From: Alopecurus myosuroides
Lineage: Eukaryota > Streptophyta > Magnoliopsida > Poales > Poaceae
Reading direction: 5' to 3'
Assembly (NCBI GenBank): GCA_028641055.1
Contig: CM054059.1
Location: 113,431,392-113,495,391, forward strand
Length of the DNA stretch: 64,000 bases
Position 1 is the stretch's first letter; each line of letters begins with the position of its first letter. Under the pieces are notes generated by a model. That model ran no database searches and was not told the DNA's origin. It saw only the letters and a list, made by a program, of their open reading frames with translations. A program made the translations under genes and the position numbers. This document shows, one piece after another, positions 1 through 9,590 of this stretch.

Positions 1-286
1 GGTTATACTACATGATCATTGGCGTTGATGTCATAGTCCACATCACTATCCTATAGAAATCGGTAAATAAAAAGGGTATGTAATATTGACTAGAAGCGCA
101 CAAATGGTATTCAATTATGAGATAACATAACAAGCATTAAAAAAAAACCGCATAAACATTCAAAGATTCAACCAGATAGTACTCAACATTAACATGTAAT
201 CTAAAAGTTCGCATAAAGCTAGAACTCTCAGCTACAACCACGATACCTACTCATCATCTGACTGAATAATGACAACATGTGTATCC

Positions 287-797
287 TCAGTAGGGAGCTA
301 TGGGAACATCATCTTCGGTGTCTTCAGCATCGTCAGGTCGATCGTAGAGGAAGTAGGTGGACACATCACCTTCATCGAGATAGAATGTCAATCTCCCTGT
401 TGGATCCATCTCGTAGCGTTCCACAAGCTGGCCCCATTGCTGACCGCTGAAGTATGTTTTTCCATCCTCATGTGTGACTACAACTTTGTGCTGGTGCTCT
501 AGCACTCTCAAGCTCACCAAGTTCACCTCGAGAGTTCTAGGGTGGTCCCAAATCGCAACTTGAATATGCTCCAAAAAGTCACGCCTGAATCTGCAAGGTA
601 TGATCTGTAAAAAAAAAAGAAGTACATATTTTTAGTACAAATTTATTGTCAGTTTTCAAAAAGTAGATTGACCGAAAGTATATACCAATCTGTTTTCAAA
701 CCCCTCTGGTAGAACAATGGTAAATTTCTTGTTCATGCACTCCTTGTAGCCACACTGTTCACATACATCCATTGCCTGCGGTGGTGCGTTCCATACA
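287..797 (-). CDS. Short B3-domain-like protein (REM-type), two coding exons
   Basis: Minus-strand coding exons 686-797 and 287-604 join through a GT-AG intron. The likely start ATG is at 772-770, giving about 134 residues; the stop is at 287. The first exon has a Cys-x2-Cys pair (CEQCGY) and the segment KFTIVLPEGFEN. The second opens with IIPCRFRRDFLEH and continues into a B3-like core (TYFSGQQWGQLVERYEM) and an acidic tail. The same modules, in the same order, occur in the gene at 2755-4261, so the two are paralogues and this one keeps a single domain. B3 domains bind DNA in plant nuclei, but this copy is short and divergent, so DNA binding is inferred only. A non-coding leader exon probably lies at about 1308-1510, with a MITE in the intron between. 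The family assignment is moderately sure; the exact start is not. Confidence 0.6.
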
Positions 798-945
798 CTG
801 AATTCAGATACACATCTAACCATTTACCATTCAAAAACCAACTTAAATCTAACAATGTACATCTAATTTTGGTGGCTGAATAAACTTAAATCTAACAATG
901 AAAATCTAATTTCTAAGTCGATCTACATCTAAAATCACAATAATA

Positions 946-1238
946 GGGCTCCTTTGATTCATATGGTAGGAAAAGTGTAGGGATAGGAAACTTGTAGGAT
1001 TGGTATGGTATGACCAAATGATTCCTATGAGAAGAGCATTTTCCTTTGATTGTGTGAAGGAATTTTTCCATGAGGTTGGACCTCATGTTCTTTTCCTATA
1101 GGATTTGTACTACAAGATTTCTACGGGAATATTTCCTATAGGATATGATCCTATGAATCAAACGAGCAATATAGGAAAAATTCCTATAGGATCTAATCCT
1201 ACAAAATTCCTATGGCATTCCTATGAATCAAAGAGGCC
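946..1238. mobile_element. MITE with imperfect terminal inverted repeats
   Basis: The left end reads GGGCTCCTTTGATTCATA. The reverse complement of the right end reads GGCCTCTTTGATTCATAGG. The ~293-bp element is full of TCCTATAGGA-like motifs in both orientations, as in foldback MITEs. A further internal copy of the end motif lies near 1152-1172. No clean target duplication is visible, so the superfamily is left open. It sits in the intron between the leader and coding exons of the first B3-like gene. Confidence 0.6.
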
Positions 1239-1307
1239 TCATCTAACATATAACTCAATCTACATCTAAACCTAACAATGAAAGGTACGGCGGCCGGGGA
1301 AACTTAC

Positions 1308-1510
1308 CTGCGGCGCGACGGCTGGACGACGCGAGGACGCCGGTGGCGGTTGCGGCGGCGTTTGTCGCGGCGTCGTTCCGCCGGGTGTCGGTGGGGGATC
1401 TGGGGGCGGAGAGGGCTAGCCGTGGCGGCGGTGGGGAATCGGGGGGTGGAGAGGGAGAGGACTCGAGTTCGTGTGTGTAGCAGTTGGTGTGCGTGTAGCA
1501 ATCGATTAAA
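1308..1510 (-). promoter_or_regulatory. Probable 5' leader exon of the B3-like gene
   Basis: GC-rich, C-rich sequence on the minus strand ends in CGCCGCAG followed by the strong donor GTAAGT at 1307-1302. The position upstream of exon 686-797 and the composition fit a 5' leader exon. A frame is open through part of it, so coding use of this exon cannot be excluded. Confidence 0.4.
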
Positions 1511-1547
1511 TTAGAGTATAAACGGTTTTCCTCAAAATTTTCATCAT

Positions 1548-2114
1548 GTGAACGTGCCTCCACATTTGATCTTTCGTAAATTGGTCCTTAATGATGAAGC
1601 CAATGATAAACCGTGCCCAACACATTTGATTCCCTCATCCTGGTTAAATGTTGTCGCACCGTGGTGTCGCATGCTGGTGGTCGGTTCGTCCGGTGGTTGC
1701 GAGGCACCTAGGCGACGGATCGTCAAGGATGGTGGTGAGGGTGTGTTTGGGAGAAATCCTTGTCGGAGTACCGATATTAGAGCGGTGTCGCCATCGGGTG
1801 GCATCCTCCCTTCATGAAGGGCATCGCGTCTACCCTGCATCCGCCGCCCCGATGTGCCGGGGGAAACCCTAGAAGCGCGACTATCCATGTTGAAGGTGTT
1901 GATTGGTATTTGACGTCCCGGTGCTAGCAGCTTGGTTGTAGTAGGTAGGTGGGCGCAGTGGTCGTTTCGTCGATCCACTTGCGTCTCCTTTTCTTTTCTT
2001 CTTTTGCGTTTATTGGTTGTCGCCTCAGCCGGCGTTGTATCAAAACTGTTGCACCGGGTGGTTGCTATATTAATATAGCGGTGATTCAGCCTATTTCGCC
2101 AAAGCATGGGAAGA
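1548..2114. other. Intergenic sequence, possible LINE 3' tail
   Basis: No gene is supported. The end of the stretch (about 2040-2100) has GGTGGTTGCTATATTAATAT followed by AGCGG, which resembles 3' ends of grass LINEs. Open frames on both strands here lack splice context or recognisable domains. Confidence 0.2.
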
Positions 2115-2490
2115 ATATCCTGTGATACTAGCCCTCTTGCATGCTACCATGGTACCGTTTCGAATAAATGAAGTTTTGGTGATTCAAAAAAATCTAGGAA
2201 AAATCACGAGTAGAGTTACAACAATGTGTAATAATTTTATGTCCAGATACGAAAGTAATATTGACTAACCAAAAAGACAAATCCAAATGTGAATATATAG
2301 TGCATATTTGCTGATTTGTACTTTTTGTTTCTCAATGTGTAGGTCGAATTTGGACCTGGTTTTTTTTTTACATTATGTACACAAATTCTTTGGGAACATT
2401 AATAAATTTTTCCGGAATTTTATGAAACATCTATAGTTGATTTTTTAAAATGGTAGCATGGGAGAACAAGGGGCTAGTATCACTGGATAT
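2115..2490. mobile_element. Non-autonomous TIR DNA transposon (~376 bp)
   Basis: The left end ATATCCTGTGATACTAGCCC is matched in inverted orientation by the right end (GGGCTAGTATCACTGGATAT), with one mismatch in 20. The similarity extends into GCATGCTACCA on both sides. The interior is AT-rich and non-coding. Superfamily and target duplication are not resolved. Confidence 0.6.
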
Positions 2491-2754
2491 TTTTTCCATT
2501 GAGCATGTGTGGTTTGCACCCTTGTTTACATTTTTATGAGTCATAAAATTCAATATGGTAAAGCAAAAATGGTAAAGCTCAGCATAAAAAACAAAATGAC
2601 ATCATAAAAATACTAAAACTAAAAGAACATAACAGTTAAATTGTGTGAGAATTCAACAATCTAATATAGAGTCTTAACACGGTTTTTATATTGTAGCAAC
2701 GGGGCTGCATGCATATAGTTGCACACAGAAACCATCAATATCACTGCATTCCTA
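2491..2754. other. AT-rich 3' flank of the second B3-like gene
   Basis: AT-rich sequence directly downstream of the minus-strand stop at 2755. It probably holds the 3' UTR and polyadenylation region. Nothing else is recognised. Confidence 0.3.
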
Positions 2755-4261
2755 TTACAGACCAACTTCAGGGACATGGGTAGCAAACAAGTAGAGCCCT
2801 TCAGCGCACTGGTATAGCAATAACAGCATCTTGTCACCCTGTTTGAGATGACTTTCCTTCGCCATGAACTCTTTCCACCCGCTGACGCACAAGCGACCAT
2901 CAAGATCAGAAATTGAATATGTCGATGTCACCTCAGTTCTCGGGTAGCAAACAATAGTGATTGTACCATTTCTTGCCATATGTGCACGAATCAGACGCCT
3001 TGGGATTTTCTGTTGCATGCAAAGACTTATAGTCAAGAAAAAAGCTATCGGGAAATAATCATGTTAAAAGAAAGGAAATTAAATAGAACAAGTGTACACG
3101 TATTACTTTGCGCATAAGAGAAGATGTGTTCTTAAAGATTTACCACATGTTTATTGAAGTTCTCGCTGTTTGTCCAATTCAGAGTATGCAGCACCCCGAC
3201 AACCAATTCTGCTTCCTCATACTCTCCAGCTCTGTGGAATAGAACAGTGTAATCCAAGTTTTCAACAGCGTCGATCACCGTCTCCATCATCCTCCAGTTA
3301 ATCATGGTCCCATCAGTGCTAGAGAGTGAGTCAACAATGTGACGCCTCTCAGGGGACATGTGGTAGTATGCTGTAAAAATGTAATACGCCTGAAATTAGT
3401 GGATTACACATGCCGCAACCAAGTAATATATTAATGTTTATGTGCACAACATAATTTTTTTGTATTAAGTAAGAACTTACACGGATGGATGATTGGGTCA
3501 TTTCCGGTTATGACCTCAGTTTGGCCTCTTTGTGTGTCGGTCTTGAAAACAAGCTCCATACCAACTTCAAGTTTGTAAAGCCTACTAAATTCTTTCCAGT
3601 AATTTCCCTTCAGAAAGGTTATCCCGTCGATGTTGCTAAGCTCAACTATAAACGATAATCCTTCCTTGGTAATCAGTGTGGCTTGAAAATTTCTGTCCTC
3701 CATAGGGAAAACATCATGCATTCTTAAGAAATATTGTCTGATGTAGCAGGGGATCACCTAAATAAGAGCATGTATTTTATTCAATTATGAGCCAGTAGTA
3801 AATTGGACTTACTAAAAGTAGATATATCCTACAAGAGTAGCTATTTGTACTTTTTCCTATAATTGGACATTGAAGCAATAGTCCTGTACTGCAAATAACT
3901 GAACATGCACTCATAGTTTCAGAATGGTACCCTTCAAGTATTGAAATTGCATGTAGGTAGTTCATAAAAAAACGTCCATAACTACTAGAGATCACAGTCC
4001 CAAAAAATTTGCTAGCTAGATCAGCTACGTATATTACATCAATGATTAACACATGACACAATGAGTACTAGCTAGGACCGGTAGATATGCTACGTATATT
4101 ACATGTGAATAATCACGAAAAATCCAAATCCAATTTGTACATGAGTAGATTAGAATCCTTACCGTCTTCTCCTCAAATCCCTCTACAAGGGTTATGACGA
4201 AATAATCAGTCGTCATGTCATCACTGCCACACATCCCTAGTCTGTCAAAACAAACTGGACA
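2755..4261 (-). CDS. B3-domain protein with two B3-like segments (REM-type)
   Basis: Four minus-strand exons (4163-4261, 3481-3757, 3144-3370, 2755-3009) have consensus splice sites and continuous frame, giving about 285 residues before any missing first exon. Exon 1 carries CPVCFDRLGMCG and DYFVITLVEGFEEKT. Exon 2 carries VIPCYIRQYFLRMHDVFP and the B3-like core FLKGNYWKEFSRLYKLEVG. Exon 3 is a linker. Exon 4 is a second B3-like segment (KIPRRLIRAHMA, then LCVSGWKEFMAKESHLKQGD) ending in TAA at 2755. The order matches grass REM-like B3 proteins, which are nuclear and presumed to bind DNA. The initiator codon is not certain: the first exon opens in frame without ATG, and the first in-frame ATG is the MCGSDD methionine. 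The upstream region is shared head-to-head with the exonuclease gene at 4880. Confidence 0.7.
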
Positions 4262-4540
4262 CTGCGAGAAAAAACGAACAAAAACGATCAGATCTGGTGT
4301 GATAATCACGATCAAAGATGCAAAATGATGCGTAAGATCAAGTTGGCACGTCTTTGGTTGGCTTCATGATCGAAGTGGAGGGTGCGCCGGCCGGTAGACT
4401 GAAAATTCTAGGTCAAACTTGTGCGGAAGGGCAGGCGGCGGCGAACACGTGGCGAGGGAGGCGTGTGAAGTCGGCGGTTTTCTGTGGGAGAATGATTACA
4501 CGCACGCTGCCTTAGGTCAGGCTGTAGACTAGCTGTTTTG

Positions 4541-4690
4541 ATGGGACAAATCGTGGGCCGTGTTGACCATTGTGTAGGTTTAGTAGATTAAAAATAGGCT
4601 TATTAGTTTGGGCCCACAAACAAGTGAGTACTATGGGACAAATCGTGGGCCGCACTGGCCATTGTGTAGGTTTAGTAGGTCTATGTACAC
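4541..4690. repeat. Direct repeat in the shared upstream region
   Basis: About 50 bp beginning ATGGGACAAATCGTGGGCCG occurs at 4541 and again at 4633 (92-bp spacing). Both copies end in GTGTAGGTTTAGTAG. They lie between the divergently transcribed B3-like and exonuclease genes and contain GGGCC cores often seen in plant promoters. Confidence 0.5.
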
Positions 4691-4879
4691 ACACGGCACA
4701 GGTGCTTCCCAATTTTTTTTCTATCGATTTCACACGGAAACCACTTCGAGTCTGCTCCGTACAGAATTAATATTAATACTCCCCTGTACTTCCATTCGTA
4801 TTCACCACTACATCTCTTCCAACCGCTGCACTCCAGTCTCTTCTTCTTCCATCCGCTCCCCTCTCTTCTTCTTCCAAGA

Positions 4880-5831
4880 ATGGACGAACAGAAGTATTTC
4901 TGCCGCACGATTAAGGTCCCCATCCATGGCGAGGAAAGCATCGACGTCACGTACACCAACGACCCTGCCGAGGTGCAGCGTGTCGTAGACATGTACGAGC
5001 AGTGGATTGATAGCGGAGAAGAAAGGTTCATGGGGCTCGATTTCGAGTACACATCCCACAAGGTTGATATCGAGAAGAAGGTCGCCGTCCTTCAGCTTGC
5101 ATTACGCCGCCACGTCCTGGTGTACCATCACTCCAGGTTAAAGTCATTTTTCCTCTTGTTTTCTGCAACTAGTACTCATCTGCTCCGCCGCCATGTTCTT
5201 GTGATTGCTATTTGGTTATTCTTGGTTCTTGTGATTGGTGTTACTACTACTTTTTTCCTCTTTTTTTCGGCAACTAGTACTCATCTAGATTTTCTGCAAC
5301 TAGTACTCATCCAGACATGCATGCGTAACAGTTTTCTCACACACTTTTTTTTCAGATCGGAGGGAGTAGTACTTTTCTAAACTCTTGTTACTTGTGTACT
5401 TCAGTGGTGACTGGTGGCAATCTGCGACGCTGGCTGATCTTTTTCGTTTTGGCGGCGTCAAATTTGCAAGTGTTGACACCAACAACGACAAGAAAATGTT
5501 TGCGAGAACCTGGAATTTTTCTATTCCAAAAGAAAATCATGAGGATATCCAAGATTTATACTTTCATGTGTTCAAAGAAAAGAAAGTTGGAATGGCTACC
5601 ATGGCAGCAAAATTTATTGATCCCGTCTACAAAAACATGAAGAAGAAGGATTACCGGTGGCACAGCTACTGGGACAACCAAATGCTAGACATGGAACATA
5701 TCACCTATGCTGCAATTGATGGGTTCCTCTCCCTAGAGTTGTACCGTAAGCTCAAACCCATGAGTGACGCCAAGAAGGCCGAGGAGGGAGGCAGATCAAG
5801 GAGGGCGAGGGCGACCCACACTTGGCACTAG
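4880..5831 (+). CDS. 3'-5' exonuclease domain protein (DEDD/WRN-like), two exons
   Basis: Exons 4880-5136 and 5405-5831 join through a GT-AG intron to give 227 residues. The fold is RNase H-like, as in Werner-type 3'-5' exonucleases. Exo I is GLDFEYT (Asp54, Glu56). Exo II fits Asp114 in VDTNNDKK. Exo III is YAAIDGFLSLELY (Tyr187, Asp191). All four acidic residues expected in a metal-dependent DEDDy nuclease are therefore present. The family removes nucleotides from the 3' ends of DNA or RNA; the substrate here cannot be told. The protein is essentially the bare domain with a short basic tail (RSRRARATHTWH). The start ATG follows an A/T-rich promoter near 4760. The intron repeats GCAACTAGTACTCATC three times. 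The gene looks intact. Confidence 0.8.
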
Positions 5832-6497
5832 ATCACCTGCTGCGGCGTAGTATATATGCTACTTTTGTTCTTTGTAATTAGAGTATATGTAAATTTATTC
5901 GAGTAGTACATATGCTACTTTTGAGCTATGGATTAATCTTGGTACTTTTGTTCATATTGCAAGTGCTATATCTAACTAGTAGTGCAAATTATGCTACGTG
6001 AAGTCTGGTTTGAACTCAATGACAACTCTCCTCGCTGGCGGTGTTCGAGTAGTTCCCTCCTCGAGGCAGAACTAGTCCTGCCGCCATTCTCCTTTGGGTG
6101 GTTCGACGACTAGGGATGTCAAGATGGAGTTTGTTATTCCTAAGAGGCACCAGCATCTGTGGCGACGCGGCTCTGATCTTTGTTTAGGAAAGGCCTTCTC
6201 TTGTGTTTGGTTTTTGAGTCTGTGGGACAGTTCTCGGACTAGCCGGTGTGGAGTGGTGTAAGTGATAGTGTTGCTCGCAACGAACTGTCAAGTTCATGTA
6301 CTCAAACCACTATCTCCTATAAAAATCAGGTGCCAATTGCGTGCCCTCCAAAAAAGAAACAACTCTTTAACAATATTAATAAGCTCTGCTAAACGATAAC
6401 ATAAAAAGGACATAATGTTTCACATAGTGCATCATGCAGGAGTGCTGGAAGCAACACATAGTTTAAACAAAAGAAACATTGTCTTCACAGGCACAAC
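5832..6497. other. Intergenic region without recognised gene
   Basis: The first ~150 bp is probably the 3' UTR of the exonuclease gene. The stretch from about 6000 to 6360 is GC-balanced, lacks a long open frame and may be an old retroelement fragment. Nothing specific is recognised. Confidence 0.25.
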
Positions 6498-9322
6498 TTA
6501 GAAGATCTTGTGAACTGGCCCAGCTTCCATGGGATCACGTATGAGTGGAATGAGTCTATTCACCTTACAGAAGGTGACTTGTTCTCCCTCCCACTCGTAC
6601 CTCTTCCCGTGACACCTTAGCACATCCTGTCTACGCATCTTGATGTAAAGATACGCGGAGTCTCCCTCTTCGTGAGACTGGACAATGCGCCAGTTGGTAG
6701 TACCCAACTTGCTAAGGAGTACACGCGAAACCATGAAAGACGATGGTCGCTGGTTCGGCTTTACCACAGCTTGAAGAACAAAGTCGGTGTGCACCCCCTT
6801 TTGCTCCTTTAGCTGAAGTATCACCAGATTGGAGACATGGACGTTGCAAGCTGATTTTTCATCAACATTTGGTGATGTTGGAGGTACTTCTTCAAAATCT
6901 TCATCATCTTCTCCAGAGCCTCCATCCCCAGAACCATGACCATCTGACAAGGCCAGTCCGCCATCAGATGACTCTTCTTCAACTCTCGGCTCCTAAAATG
7001 CAATAAGCCAATATGTTAACTGAAAACTGAAGTTGCTCATTCGTTTTTAACTTTTATATCATTTATTGCCGAAGAATTCAAATGGATATGAAATGTACAA
7101 CCTATACTAAACCTAGTATATCATAACCAAATCTGATAATTAGAATCCATGTAGGCATGCACGTTTAATTAACCTAAAAGCTACTGTGACCAATTATTAC
7201 AAAATGAGATATGAAATTGCAGATGAAATAATTTGAAGATTAACCCAAAAAAGGTTGTAACACCATAAATAGGAGAATCTAGGATGATAACACGCTACAC
7301 AATTATTTCAACATTAGATATGAAGTTGCAGTTGTAATTATTACATGATGAGATATAAAATGGCATTCGAACTAATGTAAATAACACTTGAGAAATAAAA
7401 CAATAAAATTAAAAAGCAAAATCGATTTACTCCCTCTTTCTTTGAATAAAAGACCACTATCAAAAATAAAATTTCTATGTATGCAAGACCGCTATCTGTT
7501 CCAAAGAGGAATTTATTTCGATTCTACCACATAGAATGGTGCTAATTGATGTCAATGTGCCATGCAACCATAGAGTAATATGCCCCAGTATTTCATAACA
7601 AAAACAGATAATTAAAATCTTGCGGATCAAATTACCCAAGCTATATTCATTGAATTTTAATTAAACAAAGTACAGAGTGTACAATTATTATAAAATGAGA
7701 TAAGAAATTGAAGTTGAAATAATGTGAAGATTACTGCAACCCAAAAAAAGGTTGTAACACCATAAATAGGAGAATCTAGGATGATAACACACTATACAAT
7801 TATTTCAACATTAGATATAAAGTTGCAGTTGTAATTATTACATGATGAGATATAAAATGGCATTTGAACTAATGTAAATAATAGTTGAGAAATAACAGAA
7901 TAATATTTGAAAGCAAAATCGATCTACTCTCTCTTTCTTTGAATACAAGGTCACTATCAAAAATACAATTTCTATGTATGCTAGACCGCTAACTCTTGCA
8001 ATGAGGAATTTTTTTCGATTCTACCACATAGAATGGTGCTCATTGATGTCAATGTGCCATGCAACCATAGAGTAATATGCCCCAGTATTTCATAACAAAA
8101 ACAGATACTCCCTCCGATCCATACTAATAGTCGCTAAATCGGATGTATCTAGCACTAAAATATGTCTAGATACATCCGATTTAGCGACCATTAATATGGA
8201 TCGGAGGGAGTAACTAAAATCTTGCGCATCAAATTACCCAAGCTATATTAATTGAATTTTATTAAAACATAGTACAGAGTGTACAATTATTAGAAAATGA
8301 GATATGAAATTGAAGTTGAAATAATGTGAAGATTATTGCAACTCAAAATAGGTTGTAACATCATAAATAGGAGAATCTAGGATGATAACACACTGTACAA
8401 TTATTTGAACATTACATATGAAGTTGCAGTTGTAATTATTACATGATGAGATATACAATGGCATTTGAACTAATGTAAATAACAGGTGAGAAATAAAATT
8501 GCCTAGGCACACACGTGCATATATACCAGGTTGTGCTCCAATCCATCAAAAAATAAAAGAAATTTCCTAGGCACACACGTGCATGCAATACCATCAGGTT
8601 GTGCTCCAATCCACCATAGAACAAAATAAATTTCCTAGGCACACACACGGTACCATCAGGTTGTGCTCCAATCCACCATAGAACAAAATAAATTTCCTAG
8701 GCACACACACGGTACCATCAGGTTGTGTTCCAATCCACCATAGAACAAAATAAATTTCCTAGGCACACACATAGAGGTTTCTATCTTAGTTCTCTCAACT
8801 CACAGAAGTCACAACTCACAACCAAAATAAGTGGCAAACATGAACAACCACATAGTGCAAAGCAAAATCGATCTACTACCAGTCTGTGAATACAAGGGCA
8901 TTATCAAAAATACATGGCAAGTTCACTAAAAATAGATCTACTACCTCAGTCGGCGCTCCAGTCGGCGCAGCGGGCGGCGCGGCGTTCAGAGCGTTGGTCA
9001 GCTTAGCGGAGATGGCCCCCCACATGGCGTATTCAGCTGATTGGTCGTAGCTTTCGTCAATCTCCTTGTACGCAGCCTCGAGGTCAGATGGCACAGCGGC
9101 GTGGGATGGGCCATCTTCTCCGTCCCCGCTCTTCGTCTTCTTCCAATCTATCTCCGAAGAGACATCACGGAGCGCCTCCTCCACCGGCGTGACCTCGCCG
9201 GAAGCAGCAGCCACTGTACCAGAGTTGGCCGCGGCTGGGACGACAGCAGAAGATGGCTCGCCGACGACGGACGCCACCTCATTACCTTCCTCGGCGTCGA
9301 AGCTTTCGCGTGATCTCTTCAT
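6498..9322 (-). CDS. Protein of unknown function, acidic linker, two exons
   Basis: Minus-strand exons 8945-9322 (126 codons, ATG at 9322-9320) and 6498-6992 (165 codons with stop) both break in phase 0 at consensus GT-AG sites, giving about 290 residues. The N-terminal half is Ala/Glu/Ser-rich (starts MKRSRESFDAEEGN), followed by a helical-looking segment (DLEAAYKEIDESYDQSAEYAMWGA). An acidic Ser/Gly/Asp linker spans the splice junction. The C-terminal ~110 residues are compact (NVHVSNLVILQLKEQKG, then FMVSRVLLSKLGTTNWRIVQ, ending AGPVHKIF). I do not recognise a named domain. The ~1.95-kb intron is packed with repeats. The promoter lies within about 270 bp of the 518-bp satellite array. Confidence 0.6.
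7191..8500. repeat. Three imperfect tandem copies of a ~490-bp AT-rich repeat
   Basis: Copies start with CAATTATTA(C/T/G)AAAATGAGAT at 7191, 7682 and 8283; the third copy is partial. Spacing is 491 bp, then 601 bp because a MITE sits in the second copy. Shared blocks include GGTTGTAACACCATAAATAG (CATCATAAATAG in copy 3) and TTCTACCACATAGAATGGTG. The whole repeat lies in the intron of the minus-strand gene 6498-9322. Confidence 0.8.
8108..8210. mobile_element. Stowaway-type MITE, 103 bp, with TA target duplication
   Basis: The near-perfect palindrome begins CTCCCTCCGATCCATA and ends TATGGATCGGAGGGAG, the classic grass Stowaway terminus (Tc1/mariner superfamily). TA dinucleotides flank both sides (8106-8107, 8211-8212). 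The paralogous position in the preceding repeat copy (about 7600) lacks it, which gives a clear empty site. Confidence 0.92.
8502..8772. repeat. Minisatellite, ~62-68-bp unit, just over four copies
   Basis: Units begin CCTAGGCACACAC at 8502, 8566, 8634, 8696 and 8758 (partial). Each full unit contains CAGGTTGTGCTCCAATCCA. Lengths are 64, 68, 62 and 62 bp. Units three and four differ by only one or two bases, pointing to recent duplication within the intron. Confidence 0.88.
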
Positions 9323-9590
9323 GGCGGATGGGAAGGGCAGGGGAACCGTCGAGGGTTTTGCGGTGGAAGTGGAGGGGAGGATGCGTTTTTTGGGGGAAAA
9401 GTTGATGCAGAGACGGAGGAAGGAAGGAAGTGGATATGCGTCAAACCGTGTATTTATGGAGTTTCCCTTTTGCTCTCCCTCTGACGCAATGTGCACGCGT
9501 GAATCTAGGGTTTCTTTTTGTATAGTTGTTTTTCCATATTTTTTGCACAAAAATGGTTAAAATTGAAGACTAAAATTGAAGACAAAAATG

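Noticed and set aside
1544..2107. 187-codon minus-strand frame as a gene
   Set aside because: Low-complexity, no domain, no splice or promoter context, and opposed by similar frames on the other strand. More likely retroelement-derived non-coding sequence.
8876..9550. 224-codon minus-strand frame taken as a single-exon gene
   Set aside because: The ATG at 9322 with a donor at 8945 joins in phase to the exon at 6992. The upstream part lies in the promoter and the part past 8945 is intron.
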